From NCBI GenBank assembly GCA_951213105.1, contig OX578136.1, forward strand, positions 70,720,230 through 70,784,229: a stretch of 64,000 bases of DNA. The letters run 5' to 3'. Made by a program: the position numbers and the translations under genes. Every line of letters begins with the position of its first letter. Within the stretch, counting starts at the first letter, position 1. The notes under the pieces are model-generated. The model was not told where the DNA came from and did no database searches. It worked only from the letters and a program-made list of their open reading frames with translations. This DNA comes from Amaurobius ferox. Taxonomy: Eukaryota; Arthropoda; Arachnida; Araneae; Amaurobiidae. Of the stretch, positions 50,440-62,689 are shown piece after piece.

Positions 50440-50870
50440 AGTGATGAATAAAAACATATTTTTGAAATATAGAAATCGTATTTAGAGAGTGGAAAGTGTA
50501 AATATGTCGGTCTCAAAACGTTATATCCCCAACACATTCTTTGAGAGAGATTTCGCCGCTTATACATAAGGCAAAGAGATAAGGTAGCAATTTCTCAGCT
50601 GCACAGCCATAAATGGCACTCACATTCTCTCTTTTGACCCAAATGCTTTCGCTCCATTCAGAATAGCAATTTTCAACGAAATGTTTATAATGATACTGCA
50701 CGCCGCGTTATAGTTCCTAAAGTAGTTTCTTTAGATGCGATCATTCACTGCTATGCCGAATAAATGCACATTCTTTTGATATAATGGATGGTATGCTTTG
50801 TGTCAAATTGCAGACATGTGGTATTAGTTTGTTTGAATTACTTTGGAATTCATTAGATTTACTTGATTTC
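50440..50870 (-). repeat. Dispersed repeat R7, copy 1, with a short conserved frame
   Basis: Similar over its length to 62690-63110. The best-conserved part reads on the minus strand as KHFVENCYSEWSESIWVKRE here (50513-50690) and KHFVENCHSSGSEIIWVKRE in the other copy. In copy 1 the frame stays open for 62 codons; in copy 2 it is broken. This could be a decayed transposon-encoded protein or a duplicated exon of unknown function. Confidence 0.45.
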
Positions 50871-51334
50871 TTATTTTGTAATTACAATCCCTAATGGATA
50901 ACCAAATTATTCTAAAAAATTGTTGTTAATATAAAATATACGTACGTAATAAACAATGTACAATATAATTTTGGTGGACAACTAGTTTCGAAAGCAAAAA
51001 ATGCCCTCTTTTTCAAGAAGCCAACCTCACTTATCGGCATCTGCAAGAAAATGGCGCGCGGAACCGAAAATAGGTGAAAAATTGTCATTGTCACCTAGAG
51101 AAATAAAAATAGGTAAAACCTAGGAAGAACTAAAATGCGTGGCAGGATACTAAGAATGAACGGTGAAAACCATGGAGGAAAGAAACTATAACAGAGAATA
51201 ATGAATTAAAGCAAAAACACAAATAAGAGAGCGTAAAGCAGTGCTAACAGAAATAACTAAATAGCGTTGAAGGCAGAGACCACACGACCAACCCTAGGGC
51301 TAATAGTAGCTTAGTGTGTGGCCGGTAACTAAAT
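50871..51334. other. AT-rich non-coding stretch
   Basis: No feature recognised. Confidence 0.45.
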
Positions 51335-51420
51335 AGTGTGTAAAACAATAACGAAAGTGAGTAAAACAATAACGATAGTGAGTAAAACAATAACGGAAGT
51401 GTGTAAAATAATAACTTCTA
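51335..51420 (+). repeat. ~24-bp tandem repeat
   Basis: GTGAGTAAAACAATAACGRAA-type units repeat about 3.5 times with few changes. Confidence 0.85.
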
Positions 51421-52739
51421 AAACAATATTGAAATAACGTGAGAAGTTTAAACCAGATGCAGAATATACAAAAAAGAAAAAATAAGTAAAAAGTACCTAC
51501 AGTGGTAACGGAACAATTAGGAAAACAGAAATAAACGTGAAAAATATAAATGAAGGTACTGACTGATGTCGGAAGCTTTAACACAGGGATGGGAAAGTTC
51601 GTTAAAAACAAACACAAAAAATATAGTATACATTTTTAAACGTTCAGGAGCTATAGAAAATACTATTTTAAAAGTGTATTTTATAAATAATAAAAAACAG
51701 AATTATATAGTAGTCTTACTCACCATAGAGAAAATATTTAATATCTGTTAGTCGAAAACTTTTATTGAGTCTTAATAGTTTAAAATCTGCTGGTAGAATG
51801 TCAACGCCGTTTAATAAATCTTAGTGAAGTGGCTGTTAGTGAGATGTTTTGACTTGACAAATGTCATTGCAGAGAAGAGAGATTCACAGCTACAAGTTGT
51901 TTCCAAAAGTGGTAAAAACTCAAACAGCAATAAAAAATAAATGAAAAATGGCTATGGAACCGAATATTGTTTCTGGAACCTTATAGAGTTGCTTCGGGAG
52001 CTGAAATTTGCCCAATTTTGCTATATGATCTAACTTCGGCAAATAAAATTTCGAGGAAATAAATAAAAATTTGAAAAGAGAAGACAAAGCACCATAAAAC
52101 AAACTTCCTTGAATGCGTGGAATTACGTTTCTTGATTACCTCAAAGACGAAGCTGTTTTCTGCATTATAAACCGATTGACCCACAAATTCTTTATAGTAT
52201 TCTGTACATATACGAAGATTTTATATAAATTTAATTCTCCACTTGTAAATTATTCTATTACTAACCAAGATTTGATAGACTGTTCCTTGCTAGCAAACCG
52301 AAAATTTATCCATTAAGCTACTGAAACGATATATTTACTTTCTATATAAAAGGTGATTTCTATTTTCTTTAGATTTCATATCAAAGATAACATTCTAGTC
52401 TGAACGACCTATGATACAAAATTTTGTGCATTGGCTATCATATTGCACGTCGTGATATTCTTGTATTCAAAACATCTTCTATTCAAATACTTTAAAAAAA
52501 TTCGAAACTTCTTGTACAGCTTTCAGGTCTTGAGATATCAGCAATACAAACTTGAAAAATGGAAAGTTCTCAATCTTCACAAGATAATTACTCGAAAACT
52601 ATAAGAAAAGTTTTTGAAATACATTCTAATATAAAAAAAACGACGCACCAAGAAAGAATTATCCGAATGAGACAAAATTTGGTATGTGTAATGTGGATGT
52701 ACAGACAAAGACATGATTAGAATTTCAGAACAATTGGAT
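51421..52739. other. AT-rich non-coding stretch
   Basis: Nothing recognised. Confidence 0.45.
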
Positions 52740-52779
52740 GATTTATTGCACTGAAAGCTCTACATAAAGTGAGCACGTC

Positions 52780-54120
52780 AATATGATATTGGTCCACCTC
52801 TGGCCTTCATACAAACTGTTTCCCGACTTGGAATTGATCCATAAAGTTTTCGGATGGTGTTCTGAAGGATGTCGCTCCAAATGGCCTCCAATTGACGAGC
52901 TAAGTCGTCTACATGCTGGGATGGTCGCAGGCAACGCCCCATCTCATTCTAAATGGGCTCAATAAGCAAGAGATCTGGGGATCTGACTGGCCAAGGAAGT
53001 GTCGAAAACCCAGACTACTCGTCTCACCTGAAGGCATGAGCAGCAGTTTGAGTTGCCGGGATCGGACAAAGGAAGTGTGTCGTAAGCATGCAGACAAAAA
53101 ATAGAGAGGCGTACCGTGTGTGGCCTGGCATTATCTTGCTGAAAAGTTTGCCCGGTGTGTCGCGAAAGGAATGGCAATACAACGGATCGTAGAATGTCGG
53201 CAACGTACCGCTATGCCGCAGAGGACTATCAAAGGGGTCCGGCTATCACCGTGTGGCGTATGATAGTTAAAGCAGGATCCTGACGATGTCCGGTCTGTCT
53301 CCAGATACGTCTGCACTGGTCGATGGGACTCAGTTAGAAACGGGACTCATCACTGAAGACAATTCGTTCCCAAACCGAACAATTCCACATTGATCGGGCT
53401 CGATCACCTGAGAACACCGCGTGCTGTTGGCCCTTTTCGGGTGCGGTTACCCGGTGGTTTGCGCGCTGGATTTGCACGCTGCCACAACTGCCGTCGTGTT
53501 CATGCGGAGTACGATCACGTTAAACATGTGGGTCCGTAAGTCCTCTCGAGAGGTTGGTGGAAGGGGAAGGACGGTATGGTCCCTGTGGATGCCTCCCCAC
53601 TTGGTACCGGTCTAAATTGGATGACTCTTCCCGGTCGTCCAAACAGTTACCTTACACCTTTCTGGTAGGTCGAACGGTCTGGGTCACAACAACAACAACA
53701 TTGATCGGGCTCGACACCATTACAATCGCTGTTGACGGTGCATACTGGTCAGCGGTAGGCGGCGTAATGGACGCCGCGACTATAGATTCCGCTTCCGTAG
53801 GCTTCTATTAATTGTCCGGGTGGTCCCTTCCGTGTTTGTCGCAGGTTGAATAGGTATATAACGACGAATCTCGTGCTGTCACAGCTGCTCTGACAATCGC
53901 TCTAACTTCCCTTTCTGTCGTCGCCCTAGGCCGTTCGCTGTCCGCTGAAATCTGCCATTCCGGACCCATTCCTGCCAACATCGTCTAATTTCTAAATCGA
54001 TTCTACCCAAATGCCGAGCTATTCGTCTGTGTGCCCATCCAGCCCCATGCAGTTCGACCGCACATCCTCTTTCAAACTCCTTCATATGCTCGTAGTGGCA
54101 GCGAATTCGCCGGTGAGCAT
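52780..54120 (-). pseudogene. Tc1-like transposase pseudogene (copy 2)
   Basis: The N-terminal DNA-binding domain is clear: HRRIRCHYEHMKEFERG, then AGWAHRRIARHLGRIDLEIR and RCWQEWVRNGRF (54115-53970). The catalytic core is spread over three frames. It includes RIVFSDESRF followed directly by a stop (near 53350), FQQDNARPHTV with the second Asp intact (near 53135), and SPDLLLIEPI with the Glu, then a stop (near 52970). DLARQLEAIWSDILQNTIRK follows, to about 52850. The SINE splits the region between the DNA-binding domain and the core. Unlike copy 1, the core acidic residues are retained but stops and frameshifts kill it. Confidence 0.88.
53404..53698 (+). mobile_element. tRNA-derived SINE nested in the Tc1-like element, 16-bp target duplication
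   Basis: The direct repeat CATTGATCGGGCTCGA flanks the element exactly (53388-53403 and 53699-53714). It has an A-box-like GTTACCCGGTGGTTTGCGCG (53445-53464), a degenerate B box GAGTACGATCAC (53507-53518) and an (AAC)n tail ending at 53698. About 40 bp precede the A box, longer than in a plain tRNA head. The flanking text rejoins as antisense transposase when the insert is removed, confirming the boundaries. Confidence 0.9.
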
Positions 54121-54300
54121 TGTTAAAATCAAGATACGTAAACGCAATCGAAATCCACTGCACGTTTTGTTCCTGAAAGCGAGTTTCGCTCCATATATAC
54201 ACCACCATGGTGCTCAGTTTCAATGCGCTGTAATTCTGACTATTCATTCATTGGCTGCGAATTTTTGATCATTTGCATATTCGGTCGACAGTTGTTTGCA

Positions 54301-55842
54301 TGTACAGTTTCATTACTATTTGATTATTTTGCGAGAATGTCGAATTTTTTTTCTTAGAATGTATATATAGATTTAGAAACTAAATTTCCTAATGCATATT
54401 TTTTCCATTTACTATTTATACATATCATTTATAATTTCGAAGATATTTCGAGTGAAAATAAAAAAAATGAAAATAGCATTCGCTCGTCACTTTTCTTCGG
54501 AAAAAGGATTCAAAATATTAAAATATTGAAACAATTTTTTTATATTCATAATCTATACTCTATAAAACAAGAAAAAAATTACATTTATATCGATTAGGCT
54601 TGGAGGTATAAGTGTCCGAAATGTTTACATTTTTCGTATCGCTCCGATTTCCGCCACAGAAACCCCGAACAAAGATGTTATTCACATAAAAAAGCAAACT
54701 TAAAAGACATAATAAGAGATAGTAATTTTCCCGTGATTTTTCATGGATATTTATTAGAACTTGTAATAAAAGTTTTAAACGTTTACGCCAGCAAAGTGTC
54801 CTAGGTCATCAAATATGATTGACGTCTAAATCAACATACAGAAATTTCGAGAGAAAGTCATATGATGCTTACCCAAGAGATTTGTTACCAAGCAAAGTGT
54901 TCTAGAATTTTGATTCTAAATAAAAGTGTATTATCAGAGTAAATAATTTTATTGCAAACGAAAATTCAGTAAATATTGCAAGTACTAATAATAAATTTAA
55001 AACAATTAGAATTACATACTTGAGAAGGTGCTGTATGTGATAATTGAAACATGTCGTAGAAAAGTAATTTGGTTACCACACTTTCTATAAACTCAGTATT
55101 TGATAATTTTTTACATAACAATCCAAATAATTATGCGGCCGTTTCTGTATTTCAAAGGGAAATCCTGCAAATTAGATACAATTAAGCAAGTGCTGACGCT
55201 GAGTGCCAACAGTTAATTTTAGATTATTTGATTCGGTTCTTACACTATTAACAAAGAATTATTCTTAACACTAATGATGTTGGGCATTTTATACATGCTG
55301 AGATGTCAATTATTCGCACTGAGTTAGTAACAGGTTTTCTTAAAAAATAAAATCTAGTTTTGTCACAATATGTTTATTGAGCAGAAAAATACACTTAAAT
55401 TGTTAACATATTATTTTTAAATTTTTAATATTTTATTGACATTTGAATACTTGTACGTCAATCTCAGCTCTGTTATTTCTATGCTACTTAGCGAAATATT
55501 ACACCAATGGCTGTCTATTTTAAGAGATGAACAATATTTCTGGGTTGATATTATTTATCTCCATTTTGTCGCTGGGTAAGCTATCAAATTAGTAAAATAT
55601 AAAATTACTTATATTTTGTGCCAATGTAAAATATGTATAATGTATAACTTGCATATATAATAGAAAGTAAAAAAAAATCCCCAGAATCCCCAAAGGCATA
55701 TACACATGTAATGAGTTTATACTGCTTTGGAGGTTGACATACTTTTTCGGTTATAGTTTTATCAGATCAGTAACTTTGAGCACTTTACTTGGATTACTAG
55801 GCAACTGTACTTAGTAAAGGAACATGTATATATCAACGAGAG
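54301..55842. other. Long AT-rich non-coding stretch
   Basis: No gene or repeat recognised. Confidence 0.45.
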
Positions 55843-56530
55843 TAATTTCTTGACGGTTGACCGAAATCAGCTTGCACTCAAACCGTCCTTTACGAAGAGT
55901 GCTATTGCCGACAAATCACCAACGTGGAAGATTGCAATTGTGCCATGCTCGAGCCTCTTGGACGACTGAATGGGACAGGGTAGTGTTCAGCAATCAGTCC
56001 CGGTTCTGTTTCTCGAATGGTAGTCGCCGTGTGTTAGTCTGGAGGCGACGCGGCAACAGATCCAATCCTGCTGAGACAGTTGAACGCCATACTGCTCGAA
56101 AACGAAGGATCTTGGTTTGGGGTGCCATCGGATTTGAAATCAGTCACCGCATGTTCGTATCAGACTCACAATGATGGTACAACTGTATGTGAATAAATTG
56201 CTGCTGCCGGTTGCACTGCACAGCCTTCAGTGTTTACAAAATGCTGTTTTCCAGTAAGATAACGCTCGACCGTACACTGCAACCATCTGCAGACAAGCCT
56301 TGCAAGGTATCCAGGTGCTACATTGGCCTCCCCTCTTTCCAGATCTCTCACCCATCGAACATGTATGGGACGTGATTGGCCATTGCTTGACTGTCCCCTC
56401 CTCACTTCAAACAGAGGGCGACCTGTGGAGACTGTTTAAAGGCATGCGGCTATCCATCCCTCAGGAAACTATCCGCACGCTCATTGCATACATTCCTCGA
56501 AAGGTTGCTGCATCACAAGATCTGCTCCTT
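55843..56530 (+). pseudogene. Tc1-like transposase pseudogene (copy 3), core only
   Basis: Lacks the N-terminal DNA-binding domain. The readable part starts at RLTEISLHSNRPLRRVLLP and continues LQLCHARASWTTEWDRVVF. The first catalytic region is FSNQSRF where FSDESRF is expected: Asp to Asn at 55992-55994 and Glu to Gln at 55995-55997. It continues to ILVWGAIGFE (56120-56150), and after a frame change FQ-stop-DNARPYTATICRQAL (second Asp kept, near 56260), then SPIEHVWDVIG (third acidic residue kept, near 56345). It ends around 56530 without the usual ARGG tail. The frame is interrupted by stops at 56175 and near 56258. Confidence 0.88.
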
Positions 56531-56766
56531 CCGCCTACTGATCATCCTGTCTATGTGATTACTGTATTGCATTATCCTTCTGGATTTAACAGCACTTATT
56601 TGTATATGCCATCTCTGTTTGTGTGTCCTTTTTCATCACACTCTATTCGCTCTTTCATGGGGTTTCATTTTCTGTGTCGGACAGTATATATGTAGCTGCA
56701 TATCGAAATTATAGATAATTTTAGAATACGAATCAGTATTCTGTAATCCCCTGCCAGAGCACGCCG

Positions 56767-56817
56767 TTTTTTTTTTTTTTTTTTTTCCTTTTTTTTTTCT
56801 TTTTTTTTTTTTTTTTT
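56767..56817 (-). repeat. Long poly-T tract (poly-A on minus strand)
   Basis: About 50 bp of T with three short C interruptions, bounded by GC-rich text (GCACGCCG and GCGGGCCGTACGCC). A pure tract with sharp edges suggests the A-tail of a minus-strand retroposed sequence whose body would be 56818 upward. I recognise no body. Confidence 0.7.
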
Positions 56818-57038
56818 GCGGGCCGTACGCCGATCCTATCTACAGAACGTTTGCACTGGTAGGAAATATACGTACTATTTATATCATGTATGTATCAAAA
56901 ATTTTTGAAAGCATTTTTCTTTTCTCTCTAAAAAGTTTTATATGCAGAGACATAATATACGATGGAAAGTTTTCACATATTTGTACAGATACATTGGATT
57001 TCTGAAATCCATAATGTGCTTAAACGAAATGGGAAATG

Positions 57039-57085
57039 TGGTCCATTTCGTTTTCTTGACATCGGGTTTATTTGTTTGCCTTCCA
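57039..57085. repeat. Half copy of the 445-591 palindromic element
   Basis: GTCCATTTCGTTTTCTTGAC and ATCGGGTTTATTTG match the right half of that element. Confidence 0.4.
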
Positions 57086-57671
57086 CTGAACACGAGGACG
57101 CAACGTTCCCAAAAGAGCTGCATTGCGTTTTTCATTAATTCCTGGTTATTTAAATTAATTATGTATTTTCTAATTTTCCTGGCTAGTTTAACGTTAGTTA
57201 TACATATGCTGTCTACTTCCTAATATTCAACATTAAGTCGAAACTTGATGGTAAGAGGTAAAAGGATATGGTATTATGGAATGAACTCTGGGCCATTTAT
57301 TATACTTTTGAATATGTTATTTGAAAATTATCCATTGGATATTCATGTTATGTATATATAACTACCTTAAGCATTAGCCGAAAATATTTCTCTGAAATCA
57401 AAATATATTCATGACATAAAAACGTATCTCTATATTAAAAAAAAAGAAAAATCTTACGAAATTTTGACAATAAATTACGAATAGACCGCAAATCACATAG
57501 TTCTGAAATTTTATGTAAATAATAATATTAACACGTAAATCTGCAAGACATATTTAGAATTTTAATTTAAACCACAGTTCATTAAATACTAATTACTTAC
57601 TTTTAGCTCTGTCGGTATGGACAATGATTCAACAGGTCGAGGCAACACAACCTGGAGTTGGTGTTGATTGA
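57086..57671. other. AT-rich non-coding stretch
   Basis: Nothing recognised. Confidence 0.45.
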
Positions 57672-57785
57672 GCCAACTTCCAACTTCTCTGTGATTGGTT
57701 GGTGACAGGCTGACTTCCATTTTCTCCGTGATTGGTTATTGGCAAGCTGACTTCCAACTTGTCTGTGATTGGGTGGTGGCAGAAA
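57672..57785 (+). repeat. 36-37-bp tandem repeat with GTGATTGG core, three copies
   Basis: Units start GCCAACTTCC / GCTGACTTCC at 57672, 57709 and 57745. Each carries TCYGTGATTGG, that is an inverted CCAAT box. Could be a minisatellite or a cluster of NF-Y-type sites; no transcript evidence is visible. Confidence 0.8.
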
Positions 57786-58956
57786 CGTTAGAAATTGGTT
57801 AAGCACTGAATTTCAGTAAAATTGAAGTTTTGAATACATTTATAATTGCATTTTGCGACTGTGTTTGCCATGGACCATTAAGGTTAAAATGCAATTATTA
57901 ATGCAGATAAAATTATCTAGTGAGTTCCGAAATAATGGGAAAACTTTTATGTGATCTATCCCAGAGAGTGTAAATATACCTCAGATGACTTACAGGAAGG
58001 ATCAGGATACTATAGTACTTGGTACTACTCCGACCTCAATAATTTCTCTTTCTCTGAGAGTGAGAGAGGGAGTAACTATTGAAGAGGGATTAAATAAATG
58101 AAGCAAATATTTCATTCGTTAGTCTAAACCCGATGGAAACTAATCCCGCAGGCCTCTGGAGATCTAACTCATATTTGCAATTATATTATTTGATTGTTAA
58201 ATAATTCAAGCAATTAAGCAAATTAATTGTGAAAGTGAACTAAGTTGGATTCATGATTACTATGATTTTCTAAAATCAGCAAAAACAATAATTTTATTGA
58301 TATGATTAAAAACTGTTATAATGATTGAATTAAAAACTGCTGCTATTGTGTGTAAAAATTATTTCATAAAGTTTTTGTTAATTTATTTATGTGTAGTTTA
58401 TGCTCTCTGTGTTGTTATGATTAATGAATAATTATTCCGCTACTAAAGTTGTTCCATTTTGTTTTTGTGTTTTCATGTTTTTTTAACATGCATTTTCTTT
58501 TGTGTTTTTGTTCACCTTTTTCTTTCACCCAGTTTATTAATATATTGTAATTCTATGTATATTACCTATGAATGACTATGTGTGTTTTGCTATTGTGTAT
58601 TGTCTTGTTTATGCGGTTTTCTATGCATTTACCGGTCGGTATTTGTAATTGTTCTACACCTTTTAGGTGAGCTTGACGGTCTAGGTAAAAATTAAATAAT
58701 AAAATAAAAACTGCTCGTGATCAACACTGTTAAAACTTTTGTCTATAATCTTATGTGATAGCAATATAATTTGTTTGCATTTCAAAAAAATATCAAGATT
58801 TTCATTAGAAAGGGAAACACAATTGTAAAACAAATCTCTCATGCGGTGTTATCATAAGAAAACATTAATGAATCCTAATTGTTAATTCCTCCATATCTTA
58901 AAATGCGTGAACATTTTCCAGAAACTATGTATAAGTTGACCAGAGATTAGTTATTT
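57786..58956. other. AT-rich non-coding stretch
   Basis: Nothing recognised beyond a short CT/GA inverted patch at 58045-58072. Confidence 0.45.
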
Positions 58957-59130
58957 AGTTTTGAATTTATTTAACATTTATTCTATTAGTTTTGCACTTA
59001 TTTTACATTTGTTCTATTAGTTTTGCATTTATTTTACATTTATTCTATTACTTTTGCATTTATTTCACATTTATTCTAATAGTTTTGCATTTATTTTACA
59101 TTTATTCTATTAGTTATTCTATTAGTTCGG
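58957..59130 (+). repeat. 31-bp tandem repeat, about five copies
   Basis: AGTTTTGCATTTATTTTACA units with TTTATTCTATT, period 31 bp. A looser relative (TTAGTTTTACATTTTATTT) continues at 59690-59800. Confidence 0.9.
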
Positions 59131-60544
59131 CCTTTAAAAGAGGAAATTAATTTTCTGAAGTCTATAATTGCGTCGCAGTTTAAGTTCACCTTTTATATAA
59201 TACCATCGTTATATAAAACATAATATGTAAACCATTCAAGTAAGAAAAGGTTCATCGACTTATCAAGTACGAACAATATTGTGTACATATATCTATTTGG
59301 ATCACAGTTAAAATATTAATAAATAATTGACATTAAAACTGTTATTACAAAACTGTTCTTAATTCCATTTACATGAGCACTCCCTGTAAACGTAGAAAAA
59401 ATATTCAAGGAAAAAATATATCGATAATAAGATTTAATTAGTTCATTTTATAACGTCAAATAGATTTATTCTAATTAATTGAATGTGTTACACTTTCCTT
59501 TGGAAATAAAAAGGGATTCGCGAAACTTTAATGATGAAAAGAAACACATTTTTAAAATTAAAATTAAATTGTGGAAATGGAACAGTCTAAATAATGTGGA
59601 TCTTCAAATCTCGAATTCCAACACATTTTTTTACTGTGATTTTACTATTTATGTAGAGATTTTATATTTAACACACATAATGTAAAAACTCAGTTAGTTT
59701 TACGTTTTATTTATTTTTACATTTATTTCATTAGTTTTACATTTTTCGTTTTACATTTTATTTAGTTTCATATGTATTTTATTAGTTTTACATTTTATTA
59801 TTATAGAACACTGTCTTTCAGTGCCGGAGACTCAAATATTACCATCGGCACGGAAAAGACGACAACAATATAGGAAGTAAAGACCTTTTACTTGTCAGGA
59901 TTTTGCTAACATATCTTGTAACCCGGTGGTGTGTTAAACACCTAAGTGTTAAAATCTAAATCTGGCTAAGTTAATTTTAAATATAAATGTGCGTTTAACT
60001 AAGTGTCACAAATGAAGTATAGCCAACTGACATGTTAGAAATATTGATTATCACAGATGTTCACAAAAATGTTGAAAATAGAAAATTTATTACTGCAATA
60101 TCAGTTATAAATATGCAATTCTGAGAGTGAGTTCAGGTCATCTATTCATCAGTGCATATTACTGCACTAGAAGTTGTACCAAAATTTGAAAAAAACTCAG
60201 CGGGTTCTGAACTTGACCAATTTTGTCTCCTTAATTCGTGGCTCACTTGTGCATTTAAAGTCTTCTGCCAGTGCAGTTATCGGTTTTGAAAAGCACTAAC
60301 ACTCGGCAACCGATCCACAGATGCTGGTGCTGTAAAAGTATGATTCCAAATGTCATTTAACACTCTCTAGGATTCGGTGACCATTTTTTAATTATGACGT
60401 TTAAATCCATTATTATATTTATTGAAACGACGGAGCAAAATGACTAAAATACTCTTACTTTTGACTTCTAAACACAATATGATGTTGTCGGTCTGCCTGT
60501 TTGTTGTGTTCCACGACAAATACTATAGAAAGATACATATTTTT
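59131..60544. other. AT-rich non-coding stretch
   Basis: No gene; includes the loose TTAGTTTTACATTT repeats at 59690-59800. Confidence 0.45.
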
Positions 60545-61140
60545 TTGTAATTTGAATATATTATGTAAATTAAAGTTTTATAAGCCGAGTGAGATTGTTG
60601 CTGAACGCAATCAGATAAAAATCGCACGTGATACACCCTTTTTACTGATATATTATAATCGTTGATATTTTCTCTAAAATTTAACCAGTTTCCTTAAAAT
60701 TTGGATATGTGGTTAAGTTATATATCTTACTGGTTGGATTTTTGCTGAGCGAGGACAGACAAAAATTACGCGTGTTGCACCCTGCCTCCTTTACTGATAT
60801 TAATTGTTCGATGATAACTACAGCTAAATTTCTTTAATTTGGATGCGTGGTAAATATTAATATTTTGCAGTTCGAGTTCGGTGATGAACGTGTCCGAAAA
60901 ATGATTGCGCGCGTTGCTACCCTTTTACTGATATGCGCATTTGGTGAATATAACTTTTTTAAAACTTGAGCTTACTTTTTTAAATTTGAATGTATGGTGT
61001 AAATTAATGTTTTACACGTCAAGTTCTTTCCTGGACGTAATAGGACAAAAATTCCACGTGCTACATGCTTTTTATTGTATGTTAAATGATATATAGTTTA
61101 AAACCTAACCGGTTTTATTTACAATTTGTACATATGGTGA
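60545..61140 (+). repeat. Tandem repeat R8, four diverged ~130-155-bp units
   Basis: AAAAATTRCRCGTGNTRCACC-like motifs at 60617, 60771, 60897 and 61047, each followed by CCTTTTACTGATAT-like text and preceded by GAGTTCGNTGNTGAACG-like text. Units are only 65-75% alike by eye, so the array is old. Confidence 0.7.
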
Positions 61141-61699
61141 AGATGATTCACAACGTAAAATTCAGCGCAAATTAAGAAATTTAAATGTTCATGTTTCGAA
61201 CTTTATTTGGATTACCTTCTTAATTGCAACAAGTTCGGACCTGAATGGATAAATAAGTGCAAGCCTATGTTGGTCAAATTGAAAATGGCAAAACGGTAGA
61301 GCTCAGTACAGTAGTTCCATCTAGCGTGACGAAGTGGAAATAATGCTACAGAAACAAGGAAATATGAAAAAAAATATGAGTGGAAATAGGAACCAAACAA
61401 AAGAAATAAAATTCCGATAATACAAATGCAAAGAAACTAAATGCTATGCAGTCATACCATATATTAGTGTAATATAGAGTTATTGACAAATTTTTGACCA
61501 GATTTCTATTGATATGAAAAGCTTCGAAGAAATTTAAATTCAAAATTGAAGAGTTCTTTGGAATAACTCGTTGGGAACCTGTTCATTATAGATTGTATGC
61601 AAATTTAGGTAATTTTCAAATGATTATATGTAACTGTATGACAATTTTAACAAAGTCTTAACACCACGATTATTATCTTTGATAATTTTTCTGCGTTTA
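61141..61699. other. AT-rich non-coding stretch
   Basis: Nothing recognised. Confidence 0.5.
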
Positions 61700-61700
61700 G

Positions 61701-61821
<121 letters not shown>

Positions 61822-61865
61822 TCCCAAAAAAGGACAAGTAACAATGTACTCGTAAATTTTTAGAA

Positions 61866-61972
61866 GAGTGACAGGAGTAACGGCCGGGGGGATTTGCGAC
61901 CCCCAACACTCCGGTTAAAGCTTTTTTCCGCCATGGAAAACGCCCCCGGTAGCCAATACTCCCTACCCTATT
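61866..61972. repeat. GC-rich imperfect inverted repeat next to (TA)n
   Basis: GGAGTAACGGCCGGGGGG is opposed by the diverged reverse complement in CGCCCCCGGTAGCCAATACTCC, about 75 bp apart. Strongly GC-rich against an AT-rich background. Possibly a small foldback element. Confidence 0.5.
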
Positions 61973-62116
61973 TACTTCAGGACTCTTATAAAACCGTAAA
62001 AATTACATACAAACATATACACTTTCAATAATATGTAAATCTTTAAAAGTTTACTATTCTACGCTAAAGCAAACCAAAAAGCTCACTATAATTTTTTTTA
62101 ACAATTAATTTAAAAT

Positions 62117-62526
62117 ACTAATGTATGAAATTATTTCACTCGTGCCTATTTAATACTTCAAATTTTAAAGTATTAAATAGGCATATATTGATTTTAAAGT
62201 TTAAAATCAATATATTCATGACTAATTAAATCCAAGTCTGAGTGGTTATTTTAAAAAATGGATACAAGACCTATTAGCTACATTATCGCCATATAAATAC
62301 TGATGTATGAAATTTCTTCACTCCTGGTTATTTAATCCTTTAAAAACTATATATTCAAAACTAATGTTTGAAACTCAAGTCAGAGTGGTTGTTTATTAAA
62401 TTGGATACAAAACCTATTCGCTACATTTTCGCTATATAAATACTAATGTATGAAATTACTTCACTCGTGGTTATTTTAATACTTTAAAATCAATATATTC
62501 AAGACTAATGAAATCCAAGTCAGAGT

Positions 62527-62562
<36 letters not shown>
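62117..62562 (+). repeat. Tandem repeat, three units, ending in (TA)n
   Basis: ACTAATGTATGAAATTA starts units at 62117, 62299 and 62442. They share TTCACTCSTGGTTATTT, CAAGTCAGAGTGG and TTGGATACAAAACCTATT. Unit 1 also contains two inverted repeats (CCTATTTAATACTT/AAGTATTAAATAGG and ATATTGATTTTA/TAAAATCAATAT). A (TA)n run closes the array at 62528-62562. Confidence 0.85.
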
Positions 62563-62563
<1 letters not shown>

Positions 62564-62689
62564 ATGCAGAAAATGCATTTTGTTTATAAAAATATCTTAT
62601 TTATAAGAAAATATATTTTTATCTTAACTGTGTTTGCAAAAACACATCTTCCATTGCATTATATGAATAAATGATAAATGAACAAAAGC

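Larger units (their letters stand above)
52740..54300 (-). mobile_element. Tc1-like transposon copy 2, degraded, with nested SINE
   Basis: Holds a minus-strand transposase remnant and flanking non-coding text. On the N-terminal side it shares ATCATTTGCATAT with the Tc1-like element at 2634-4023. Terminal repeats are too eroded to place exactly; a weak inverted match (TGTACAGACAAAGACATG against TGTACATGCAAACAACTG) lies near 52690 and 54310. About 295 bp of its length is the SINE insertion at 53404-53698. Confidence 0.7.
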
